Below are positions 1 to 7,801 of a stretch of 34,616 nt of DNA, piece by piece. Every line of letters begins with the position of its first letter. Position 1 is the stretch's first letter. The notes beneath the pieces were generated by a model that had not been told where the DNA came from, made no database searches, and saw nothing but the letters and a program-made list of their open reading frames with translations. Source of the DNA: Azospirillaceae bacterium (GTDB lineage Bacteria > Pseudomonadota > Alphaproteobacteria > Azospirillales > Azospirillaceae); contig DASQNC010000041.1 in assembly GCA_035645145.1 (NCBI GenBank), positions 1 to 34,616 on the forward strand, in the 5' to 3' direction. Position numbers and translations under genes: made by a program.

Positions 1-534
1 CGCACCGCGGTGTCAACCAGTCTTTTCCGCCGCGTGTTCCGTACCGGCTGGCGCCGGTCAAACCCAGATGGGGCGGCGGCCCGCCTTCGGCAAGACCACC
101 TCGAAGAAAAGTCCGGACCGTGGTCCGCCCTCCTCTTCGCCAGCCCCCATCGGGACCGGCCGGTTACTTGGGAACCCCGCCGGTTTCCGTCAACACCGTC
201 CGCGGAGTTTTTCGTCTCCGCTTCGCCGATGCTGCCGGGCCGCCGGGCCCGCCCCCGACCGTCTCCGGCCGGGGGACGCGGTATATGGGATCCCGCCCCC
301 CGGGGGCAAGCCCTTTTTCTCCGCAACAAATGCGACACCCAACCCGGGCATCACCACGACGGCCGCCGTCCTCGCATACGGTCGCGGGAAGCCGCGGGGA
401 GGATGCCGAGACGGCCAGCAGAACAACGCGGCCCCATACCGCGCAAATCCTGCTCGGTAGGCCTTACCCCGGTGGGATGCGCCGTCTCAAGAGGCTTGTA
501 TTCCGTCATATGACCAGAACCGAATGAACACCGG
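1..534. other. No supported gene
   Basis: Several overlapping open frames exist on both strands, but their translations are rich in Arg, Pro and Gly with no recognisable domain, which is what random high-GC DNA gives. A compact C-run/G-run inverted repeat at 295-307 is followed by a short T-run (313-317) and could be a weak terminator of something upstream, but this is not secure. I see no gene I can defend. Confidence 0.5.
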
Positions 535-810
535 ATGGTTGGTCAATCCACGGAGATTCCTAGCCCCAAGCCGGTCATGAAGGACATTCTGTTGGTGCCC
601 TCGGTCATGCACGTGGTCAACCTGCGCCGCATGGCTGAAGGGCTCGCATCCGAAGGCAAGCGCCTGACGGCAGAGGCGGTGGCATGCCTGGCCGACGCGC
701 GCGAGCTGGAAGCCATCCAGGACCTGGATCGATTGCGACCGGGATGGGACGATGCCATTCGGGTTCTCGACCGGCCCCGCGGGAACGGTCGCGTCCACGA
801 AGGCGGCTGA
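535..810 (+). CDS. Doubtful small ORF, 91 aa, unknown function
   Basis: The frame from residue 15 on (MKDILLVPSVMHVVNLRRMA) has ordinary amino-acid composition and mostly G/C third positions, so it may be a real short gene or the remnant of a longer one. No clear ribosome binding site precedes the ATG at 535; an internal ATG at 577 is an alternative. The sequence just after it decays into Arg/Pro-rich frames. I recognise no family. A mobile-element remnant is possible but not shown. Confidence 0.28.
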   Translation: MVGQSTEIPSPKPVMKDILLVPSVMHVVNLRRMAEGLASEGKRLTAEAVACLADARELEAIQDLDRLRPGWDDAIRVLDRPRGNGRVHEGG

Positions 811-1199
811 ACGACCGGGCTCCGCAATCATCTCGGCTCGGCCGACGTTGGACTCGGCGCGACCGAGACCGCGGTCGCGCAATGCCCGTTCGGTGGTCAT
901 CGGCCGCATCAGCCCATCCCGACGATCCAGGATCCACGGCCCAGGCCCTCCGTCTCCGGGCGTTGCAGGCATGGACGACAATCGGCCGTGCTGCGAACTC
1001 CAGGCCGGCGCTGGAAGACCCGCCGATCCGGGATTGGGCGGTTTTCCAGCCGGGTCAGATCGGCAAGTGCGCCATGCGGTGGCCCATCAATTGCGCTCCG
1101 TCAGCAGAATGAAGCTTCGGGTCCAGCCAGGCCGGGGTCGGCATGGGGCACAGGGGGCGGACCAATCCGGCCGCCAAGGGAACCCGACCCGCGCGCACC
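811..1199. other. Non-coding or fully decayed DNA
   Basis: No frame on either strand shows a recognisable domain. The stretch lies between the doubtful ORF and the decayed deacetylase/acyltransferase remnants and may hold the eroded 3' part of the acyltransferase, but no similarity is left that I can see. Confidence 0.4.
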
Positions 1200-1525
1200 G
1201 GTGATGGCCGGCAGGGCACCAATCACAGGATCGAGTGGCAGATCCACCTCCACCAGGTGCCCAGCCATTCGGTCACGCCGATGCCAAGCGGCAGCAACTT
1301 GCCGCCCGTCTCCCGGTGCAGCGGCAGCACGGCGACCAGCCGCTCGCATCCAGGGAGCCCGATCCGATGCACGGTCAGCACCCACAACTCGCCGTGGGCA
1401 AAGGCGCGCCACCACGGCACCCGCCACGCCGGATGCTGGAACGGTGTGGTGTCGGGCACGCGCTGCCACAGATGGGCCGAGGCAGGAGCGAATTCCTCCA
1501 GCGCCGGCAGCGTTGTCGCCACCGC
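1200..1525 (-). pseudogene. Remnant of a GNAT (BcsL/CelD-like) acyltransferase
   Basis: One minus-strand frame reads as the N-terminal part of a GNAT-family acyltransferase of the cellulose/exopolysaccharide-associated type: FQHPAWRVPWWRAFA, then a beta strand GELWVLTVH, then RLVAVLPLHRE and KLLPLGIGVTEWLG (about 1510 to 1264). The following sequence continues plausibly only in another frame (HLVEVDLPLDPVIG), so there is a frameshift near 1262. The C-terminal half, which would carry the acyl-CoA fold's second part, is not detectable. It lies directly behind the deacetylase remnant. Intact PIG-L and GNAT genes are often neighbours in polysaccharide loci, which fits a decayed gene pair. Sequencing error is a less likely explanation, because several shifts would be needed. 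Confidence 0.62.
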
Positions 1526-1892
1526 GGTCCACCAGCGGGCCCGCAAGCGCCATCTCCAACTCGCGCCGGCGCAACCCGGCGTGGTCCATCCCGGTCGCGC
1601 ATTCGGCGGCGCGCATCGTGCCCCGTGCGCGGCGCGCCGTCGGCCAGGTGGGCGAGGAACGTGTCCGCGAAACGGTCCAGCCCGCCACCGGCCCCATGGT
1701 CTCGTCGTCGGGATGGGCGACAACGACCATCACATGGTCGCCGGATCCAGACGGCAACGCAGTCGGCAATTGGGCCAACACGCGGTCCCGGCCGGACGTT
1801 CGGTACCCAAGCCCGGCCATCGTCGGCCCCGGAACGGACGTGACGCGACCGCCCCTCCCGGCCGCCGCACCGCCCACGGCTTGCAGGACCAC
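1480..1892 (-). pseudogene. Remnant of a PIG-L/LmbE-type N-deacetylase
   Basis: One frame carries HVMVVVAHPDDETMG (about 1733-1692), the zinc-binding AHPDDE motif that defines the PIG-L/LmbE family of sugar N-deacetylases. The match then jumps to a second frame (GGLDRFADTFLAHLADGAPR), equivalent to the family's strand followed by T/A-DGAP. It then returns to the first frame for LRRRELEMALA, the conserved helix after it. At least two compensating frameshifts are therefore needed, and the later HxxH region is not found. The gene would have been about 220-250 aa. It precedes the GNAT remnant on the same strand. Both look like leftovers of a polysaccharide-modification operon next to the intact one downstream. 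Confidence 0.68.
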
Positions 1893-1912
1893 CCACCGCG
1901 GATCCAGTGGAT

Positions 1913-2686
1913 TCAGTGCGTGTCACCGCCCCCAACGGGGACACCCCCTTGCACGGAGCGGCCCGCATACGAATGGCCATCCAGCCCCCGAGGCGGAACC
2001 GTATTCCCGACCACACCCGTCTGGATGGCCCAAAGAGCGGCCTGGGTCCGGTTCCTCACATTGATTTTCTTCATGATGTTCCGAAGGTGCAACTTCACCA
2101 TGTCCTCCGAAACCGACAGCGAGTGGGCAATTTCCTTGTTCCTCCGCCCCTCCACGATCATCTGCAGAACGCAAACCTCTTGCGGGCGAAGGGCGCCGCG
2201 CACCTGACCGGCACCATCCGGTTCGTCCGGAATTGAATGGAGCCGAGGGGACGCCCCGTCAAAGGACGCCACCGTATCCAGGAATTCGGCCGGGAACACC
2301 GGCTCACCCGCACACACCAGGCGCAAGGCCAATCCCAGGGCAGTGGGGAACATTCTGCTTAGAATGTATCCGTCCACCCCGAACCGGACAGCGTCCAGGA
2401 ACTCCTTCATGGAAAAGCGGTCGGCGGACACCACGACCTTTGCGTCCTGCTCGCACCAGAAGCGGCAAGCGGCTTCCATATCCCTGTAGGACGCAAAGTC
2501 GAACAGGACCAAGTCGGGCTTCATTCGGGCCAGGGCTTCCGTTTTCGACGCCCGAGTTTCGTCCGTACGCAATACGGTGAAACCCTCGTTGGTCAAAATG
2601 GCAGCAAGCGCCTCCATATCAAGCTGCGAGGCAACGTATAGAGCAACTTTTATAGGATAATTTTGTTTTATATGATGATTTTGCAT
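1913..2686 (-). CDS. LuxR/NarL-family regulator with degenerate receiver domain
   Basis: A 257-aa DNA-binding regulator. The C-terminal third has a LuxR-type helix-turn-helix: ALRPQEVCVLQMIVEGRRNK, then EIAHSLSVSEDMVKLHLRNI and a final KINVRNRTQAALWA helix. The N-terminal half looks like a response-regulator receiver (LVLFDF strand with the central Asp, VVVSADRF, GVDGYILSRM). It lacks the acidic pair after strand 1 (it reads VALYVASQLD), and the conserved Lys of the YLLK motif is Ser. It is therefore probably not a normal phospho-receiver. I chose the ATG at 2686 because GGAG lies six bases before it; a TTG at 2704 is also open but has no such site. No histidine kinase is nearby. It points away from the exopolysaccharide operon across a long AT-rich gap and is a good candidate regulator of that operon, comparable in role to VpsT or CsgD. 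Confidence 0.88.
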   Translation of the reverse strand: MQNHHIKQNYPIKVALYVASQLDMEALAAILTNEGFTVLRTDETRASKTEALARMKPDLVLFDFASYRDMEAACRFWCEQDAKVVVSADRFSMKEFLDAVRFGVDGYILSRMFPTALGLALRLVCAGEPVFPAEFLDTVASFDGASPRLHSIPDEPDGAGQVRGALRPQEVCVLQMIVEGRRNKEIAHSLSVSEDMVKLHLRNIMKKINVRNRTQAALWAIQTGVVGNTVPPRGLDGHSYAGRSVQGGVPVGGGDTH

Positions 2687-3803
2687 AACCCTCTCCAAAT
2701 TCAATGCACCTATAGAACGCTACACAATAATAACGCCCACAGCACAGGCGATTCGCTCAAACATTGCCGTGCATTTTGCTTGATATATACGAACAGATGC
2801 AAATTGCGGATGGGTTTCATTCATGCCTCCAGGGTGAATTGCCTGACCATATTGCTGACCGATTGAGTGTTAGAGCATCGGCGAAGGTCAAGATCCGATC
2901 CACCTCAAGCAACAGTATAGTCTCAACGGGATACGCAATCCGCGCAAATTACGTGGATGTCCCTGACCCGTGTAAGCTCAAATGATACCCAAGATGGTAG
3001 CCAGGAGGAAATATCTTAGTGCGACACCACCTCAAAATATAGTGTGCACGGCACTCGGCGTATAATCTCGGCCCGTGGCTGGAGATGGCGTCGCTTTTCC
3101 GTATACACACCTCCTCTTCAGGGTCAATCGAAAGCAAGTATGGAAACACAAGTCTTGCGAATGGCAAGAATTCTGAAAGTTGGAGTTAAACCATCTCTAT
3201 TTGATCTAGGAAACCTCTGTTGGGACAGGCGAGCAGCAACCCTTTTAGGGAGTTCGCCGGTCCCACTCGCGCAGAAAACCCCAATCCACCGACTTCTCTG
3301 GGTGTGGCACTACGTATTATTGTACTCTTCTAATATCCTACGGGCGTTACCGCTCCGATATTCAATATCCACAGGGTGGCCCCCAACGGGTCGTTGAGCG
3401 GCACGCACGTCAGTGACAATCTCCCGACCGAGAAAAGTCAAAACTGACGGGATCACATCCCGACCATTAGCAATCCCAGGTTTCCACAAAAAATAAATAT
3501 GATACCGAACCATATACACGACCAGACCACCAATAAATCGCCTGCGCCAAACGCAACCGATATGGAATATCATGATGAAAATTGCTTACAAATACATACA
3601 ATATTTGCCAATCAGTAGCGCGGATATTTATTTATAAAGCCGCACACGTCCACCCTCCTCTTCAGATTTCCAGCTTTTGCAAACGGAAGTCGCAGCATCG
3701 TTTTTGGGCCGATTGCCATCATCCGAGGACATCGCCCCGGGTTGTGGGCAGTACCGACCACAGGATGCCGGAAAGCCGGACAGGTCAACAAGGGAGCGAC
3801 CCG
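2687..3803. other. AT-rich intergenic region, probable regulatory DNA
   Basis: About 1.1 kb much richer in A and T than its surroundings lies between the divergent LuxR-type regulator and the first exopolysaccharide gene. The short open frames in it (for example around 2950-3170 and 3310-3570) have no convincing start sites or domains. A TATAAT occurs at 3061-3066 without a good -35. TTGCCA at 3605-3610 is followed 17 bases later by TTATTT, a possible promoter for the downstream operon. A short similar string, CCTCCTCTTCAG, occurs near 3111-3122 and again near 3653-3664. No RNA gene is identifiable by eye. Confidence 0.55.
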
Positions 3804-4946
3804 ATGGACATTGGAGACTTCAATGCCAGGGCTTTTGACCAGACAGCCGGCTCGACAGGGCGGACAGACAAAGGGCGGACAGACAATTTGCGGATCGCAG
3901 TGGTTGGATGCGGCTATTGGGGCGCGAAGCATGTCCGGGTTTTGAGTGGACTGCGAAGTGTGCACGAGGTCTCGATCGTGGATCCAGACCCGCTCGCACG
4001 CGCCATGATCCGGTCCGCGTTTCCGGCTGCGCAGGCATTCACGGATTTGACCGCCGCGCTGCCGCACATTGATGCGGTGGTCGTGGCCACCCCACCGAGC
4101 ACCCATTTCGACGTCGCCTCGATGGCGCTCAGGCACGGCAAGCACGTCCTTGTGGAAAAACCGTTGGCGACGTCGCTGGCGCAGGCGCAGCGCCTCGTGA
4201 ACGAGGCCCGCAGCGCGGACCGGGTCCTGATGGTCGGGCATACCTTCCTGTTCGTTCCCGCTGTGCGCGAACTCAAGCGCCGTCTCGACCGCAATGAACT
4301 CGGCACCGTCCACTACATCCATTCCGCCCGGTTGAACCTTGGCCTCTACCGCCCGGACGTGAACGTGGTGTGGGATCTGGCTCCCCACGACATCACGATC
4401 ATGAACTACCTGCTCGGATCCTTGCCGACGACGGTGAGCGCCTGGGGGGCGTCCCTGACCTGCAAGGATGTCGAGGACGTCGCCTACATCCGCCTCGACT
4501 ACCGGCACCTGGGCATCTCCGGATACTGCCACCTGTCCTGGCTGGACCCGAGGAAGGCGCGAACGCTCACCGTCGTGGGCGGGCGGAAGATGGCGGTCTA
4601 CGACGATCTGGCGGACGAGCGGCTGCGCATTTTCGACTGCGGCGTCAAAGGATCGGGCATGGACACGGCCCCCCACGAGCGGCCGCTCAGCTATCGGTAC
4701 GGGGACATCGTCTCGCCGCACATCGTGGCACAGGAGCCGCTGGCACTGGAGGACCAGCACTTCATCGACTGCATCCGCGGGACCGCGGTTCCGGAAGCGC
4801 CCGGCAGCGACGGTGTTGCCATCGTCGCGATCCTCGAGGCGATCGACTGCTCGCTGAAGGCGAACACCGTCGTCGAGGTCCACTACCCGGACGAAGGGCG
4901 GCGGGCGGCCGAAGCCGTCCTGCACAGCCAGGCAATGGTGGGATGA
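3804..4946 (+). CDS. Gfo/Idh/MocA-family sugar dehydrogenase (WlbA/WbpB-like)
   Basis: A 380-aa NAD(P)-dependent oxidoreductase, probably oxidising a nucleotide sugar so that the next gene's enzyme can aminate it. The N-terminal Rossmann motif is VVGCGYWGAKH (residues 33-43). The family's EKP motif is at 118-120 (VLVEKPLA) and the catalytic-region DLAPHDI is at 191-197. The frame is open upstream to 3582, but the ATG at 3804 has AGGGAG seven bases before it, and the upstream sequence is AT-rich and non-coding in character. Its stop overlaps the start region of the aminotransferase, so the two are translationally coupled. The pair matches the arrangement used for 3-amino or 2,3-diamino sugars. 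The exact substrate is inferred, not shown. Confidence 0.9.
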   Translation: MDIGDFNARAFDQTAGSTGRTDKGRTDNLRIAVVGCGYWGAKHVRVLSGLRSVHEVSIVDPDPLARAMIRSAFPAAQAFTDLTAALPHIDAVVVATPPSTHFDVASMALRHGKHVLVEKPLATSLAQAQRLVNEARSADRVLMVGHTFLFVPAVRELKRRLDRNELGTVHYIHSARLNLGLYRPDVNVVWDLAPHDITIMNYLLGSLPTTVSAWGASLTCKDVEDVAYIRLDYRHLGISGYCHLSWLDPRKARTLTVVGGRKMAVYDDLADERLRIFDCGVKGSGMDTAPHERPLSYRYGDIVSPHIVAQEPLALEDQHFIDCIRGTAVPEAPGSDGVAIVAILEAIDCSLKANTVVEVHYPDEGRRAAEAVLHSQAMVG

Positions 4947-4951
4947 CACCG

Positions 4952-6157
4952 ATGGCCATACCCTTCCTCGACCTGCGCGCGATGCACGACGAAATCCGGG
5001 ACGAACTGAACGACGCCTGGGACCGGGTTGTCCGGACCGGCGCCTTCATTGGGGGCGAATTCGTCGAAAGGTTCGAGGCCGAGTGGTCCGCCTACTGCGG
5101 CACGGCGCACTGTGTCGGCCTGTCGGATGGCACGGCGGCCCTGGAATTGAGCCTGCGGGCGCTCGGCATCGGAGCGGGCGACGAGGTGATCGTTCCCGGC
5201 AATACGTTCATCGCCACGGCGGAGGCGGTGGCCAAGACCGGGGCGCGACCGGTCTTCATCGATGTCGATCCGTCCACCCACCTGATCACTGCGGACGGTG
5301 TCCGGAGCGCCGTCACACCGCGGACGGCCGCCGTGATCGTCGTCCATCTCTACGGCCAGCCGGCGGACATGGACGCCATCGCCCGGACGGCCCGCGCCGC
5401 CGGGATCGCCGTCGTCGAGGATGCCGCCCAGGCGCACGGTGCGCAATGGAACGGCAGACGGGCCGGCGCACTGTCCGATGCGGCGTGCTTCAGCTTCTAT
5501 CCCGGCAAGAACCTGGGCGCGTTCGGGGATGCCGGGGCTGTCGTCACCAACGATCCCTCTTTGGCCGAACGCGTCCGCATGATGGGCAACCATGGACGCC
5601 CGCCGGGCAGGCCTGAAATCCACAACCTGGTCGGCGGCACAAACCGGCTCGACGGCCTTCAGGCGGCGGTTCTTTCGATCAAGCTGAAACGGCTGGACGG
5701 TTGGAATGCCCGGCGCGCACGGGCGGCGGCACGGTATGCGCAGGCTCTCGCCGGGCTTCCGGTGAGGCTCGTCACGACCGCCCCCGGTGCCGTGAGCAGC
5801 CACCACCTCGCCGTGATCGAGGCCGACCATCGCGACGAACTGCGGCGGCGTTTGGCCGACGAAGGCATCTCCACGGGCATCCACTATCCGGTGCCCTGCC
5901 ATCATCAAGTGGCCTTCCGGACCACCGACGGGTCGGGGCGCGTCCCCAGCCTGCCGGTGGTGGAGAATCTGGCCCGCAGGATCCTGTCCTTGCCGATGTT
6001 CCCGCATCTCACTGCACGGCAGATCCGGCAGGTGGCCAACGCCATCGCACGCGCACTGGACGACACGCAAACGACGGCGGCCGGGACACGCAGGGCGGCC
6101 CGGATCGACGTCAATCCCGAACCGTCGGCAGCCACGCACGGGAGGGAGGCGAGATGA
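4952..6157 (+). CDS. DegT/DnrJ/EryC1/StrS-family sugar aminotransferase
   Basis: A 401-aa PLP-dependent aminotransferase that should convert a keto nucleotide sugar to an amino sugar. Visible family features are the N-terminal PFLDL, the GTAALELSLRALG cofactor-phosphate region (60-72), GNTFIATAEAV, the VVEDAAQAHG motif with Asp157, and the Schiff-base lysine in FYPGKNLGAFGDAG (Lys186). GGTGGG lies nine bases before the ATG at 4952; an ATG at 4943 that overlaps the previous stop as ATGA is an alternative. The last 35 or so residues are a low-complexity tail beyond the usual family end. The gene overlaps the next start by ATGA. Confidence 0.92.
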   Translation: MAIPFLDLRAMHDEIRDELNDAWDRVVRTGAFIGGEFVERFEAEWSAYCGTAHCVGLSDGTAALELSLRALGIGAGDEVIVPGNTFIATAEAVAKTGARPVFIDVDPSTHLITADGVRSAVTPRTAAVIVVHLYGQPADMDAIARTARAAGIAVVEDAAQAHGAQWNGRRAGALSDAACFSFYPGKNLGAFGDAGAVVTNDPSLAERVRMMGNHGRPPGRPEIHNLVGGTNRLDGLQAAVLSIKLKRLDGWNARRARAAARYAQALAGLPVRLVTTAPGAVSSHHLAVIEADHRDELRRRLADEGISTGIHYPVPCHHQVAFRTTDGSGRVPSLPVVENLARRILSLPMFPHLTARQIRQVANAIARALDDTQTTAAGTRRAARIDVNPEPSAATHGREAR

Positions 6158-6843
6158 CGTTGCCGGCGACGAAGCAGGCCCCCGCGCGGCGGGACGGGGA
6201 CGCGGCGGTTCCGCAACGCCCGAGCTACGAAACCGCCAAAAGGATCCTGGACGTCGGCCTGACCCTTGTTCTGCTGATCCCGGGCCTTCCCGTCATGCTC
6301 GTCATCGCCATCCTGGTGCGGGCCACCAGTCCAGGCCCGGTGCTGTTCCGGCAGACCCGGATCGGGCGGCACGAGCGGCCCTTCACCATGCTCAAGTTCC
6401 GGACGATGCGCGTGGGCGGCGACGATGCCGCGCACCGCGAATACAACACCCGCGAATTGCAGGGGTGCCGGCCGGCCCAGGCGTTCGACGGCACCTTCAA
6501 GGTCGACGATCCCCGCACCACCCGCGTCGGCCGCGTCCTGCGGCGCTACAGCCTGGACGAACTACCCCAGTTGCTGAACGTCTTGCGGGGCGAGATGTCG
6601 CTCGTCGGCCCCCGCCCGTCGCTGCCCTGGGAAGTCGAACTTTACACCCTCGAGCAACGGCGCCGTCACGACTGCCTGCCGGGCATGACCGGGCTGTGGC
6701 AGGTCAGCGGGCGCAACCGGATCCCCATGCCCGAGATGCTGGCGCTCGATGTCGCCTACGCGCGCTCGCGCTCCTTGGCCCTGGACCTGTGGATCCTGGT
6801 CCGGACGCCCTACGCCGTGGTCTTCGGAAGCGACACACGTTGA
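6154..6843 (+). CDS. Initiating phosphoglycosyltransferase (bacterial sugar transferase)
   Basis: A 229-aa member of the small (monotopic) phosphoglycosyltransferase family, which moves a sugar-1-phosphate from a nucleotide sugar to undecaprenyl phosphate and so starts the repeat unit at the inner membrane. There is one N-terminal hydrophobic helix (about 31-57) followed by SPGPVLFRQTRIG, the KFRTM motif at 81-85, DPRTTRVGRVLRRYSLDELP with the catalytic Asp-Glu pair, LVGPRP, and GLWQVSGRN. It lacks the extra N-terminal membrane segments of WbaP/WcaJ, so it resembles the PglC/WecP-sized core. The ATG overlaps the preceding stop and has GGAGGGAGG just upstream. Confidence 0.93.
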   Translation: MTLPATKQAPARRDGDAAVPQRPSYETAKRILDVGLTLVLLIPGLPVMLVIAILVRATSPGPVLFRQTRIGRHERPFTMLKFRTMRVGGDDAAHREYNTRELQGCRPAQAFDGTFKVDDPRTTRVGRVLRRYSLDELPQLLNVLRGEMSLVGPRPSLPWEVELYTLEQRRRHDCLPGMTGLWQVSGRNRIPMPEMLALDVAYARSRSLALDLWILVRTPYAVVFGSDTR

Positions 6844-6856
6844 GGAGCGCCCGCCC

Positions 6857-7801
6857 ATGACGACACTCATGGTTGCCAGCACGGGCGGCCACCTCGCACA
6901 GCTTTTCAGGCTGGCGGACAGGCTCGACGGGCTGGATCGGGACCGTGTCTGGGTCAGCTTCGACTGCGAACAGGCCCGCACCCTGCTGAAGGGCGAGCGG
7001 ACGGTGTTCATCCCCTACATCGCAGAGCGCAGCACCACGGGCGTTCTGCGCGCCGTCGGCCATGCCCATAGGATCGTCGGCCAAGCCGGACCGATCACGG
7101 CCGTGGTCAGCACGGGTTCCGCCATCGCACTGTCCTTCCTGCCCTATGCCGTGTGCCGGGGCCTGGAGGCCCACTACATCGAAAGCGCCGCCCGGGTCGA
7201 CCAACCCTCCATGACGGGCCGCGTCCTCGAAAAGGTTCCGGGCGTGCGCCTGTACCGGCAGTATCCGCAGGCGGCCGGTGGCGCCTGGCGGTACGGCGGC
7301 TCGGTCTTCGACGGCTTCCGCGGCGTCCCCGCCACGTCCCAGGGCATCCGGCGCGCCGTCGTGACGGTCGGGACGGACAAGCCGTTCCGTCGGCTGGTCG
7401 AGGCCGCGGCCGCAATCCTGCCCGACGACGTCGAAGTGCTTTGGCAGACCGGCCATACGCCGCTGGACGGGCTGGACATCGACGCCCGCCCCTTCGTCCC
7501 GGCGGCGGAACTCGAACAGGCCATGCGGGACGCCGACGTCGTGATCGCCCATGCCGGGTGTGGCTCCGCGCTGTCCGCGCTCTCGGCCGGCAAGTACCCG
7601 GTTCTGGTGCCCCGCGCCCCCGACCACGGCGAGGTGGTGGACAGGCACCAGATCGAGATCGCGCGCTGGCTGGCGGAGTGCGGCCTCGCACTCACGTGCG
7701 AACCCGAGGAACTCGGCCCGGACAAGCTCGAGGCGGCAGCGTCCCGCGCCGTCCGGGGCCTTTCGGATCCCCCACCGTTCCAACTGTCGAGGCGCCAATG
7801 A
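6857..7801 (+). CDS. Alg14/Alg13-like fused glycosyltransferase (GT28 type)
   Basis: A 314-aa glycosyltransferase likely to add the second sugar to the lipid-linked primer. The N-terminal half resembles Alg14/PssD (LMVASTGGHLAQLFRL, then AVVSTGSAIALSF and AHYIESAARV). The C-terminal half resembles Alg13/PssE and the GT28 nucleotide-sugar site (AVVTVGTDKPF, then DVVIAHAGCGSALSALSAGK and VPRAPDHGEVVDRHQ). In many loci these halves are two separate proteins; here they are one chain. GAGGAG stands nine bases before the ATG. The stop overlaps the next gene's start by ATGA. It is the only conventional glycosyltransferase in the window. Confidence 0.88.
   Translation: MTTLMVASTGGHLAQLFRLADRLDGLDRDRVWVSFDCEQARTLLKGERTVFIPYIAERSTTGVLRAVGHAHRIVGQAGPITAVVSTGSAIALSFLPYAVCRGLEAHYIESAARVDQPSMTGRVLEKVPGVRLYRQYPQAAGGAWRYGGSVFDGFRGVPATSQGIRRAVVTVGTDKPFRRLVEAAAAILPDDVEVLWQTGHTPLDGLDIDARPFVPAAELEQAMRDADVVIAHAGCGSALSALSAGKYPVLVPRAPDHGEVVDRHQIEIARWLAECGLALTCEPEELGPDKLEAAASRAVRGLSDPPPFQLSRRQ

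Noticed and set aside
3310-3573. Small minus-strand ORF in the AT-rich gap
   Set aside because: No ribosome binding site, domain or conserved neighbour; chance open frame in AT-rich DNA.
4370-4942. In-frame extension of the aminotransferase far upstream
   Set aside because: It runs through the dehydrogenase gene in another frame and is Arg/Pro/Gly-rich; the real start is next to the GGTGGG at 4937.
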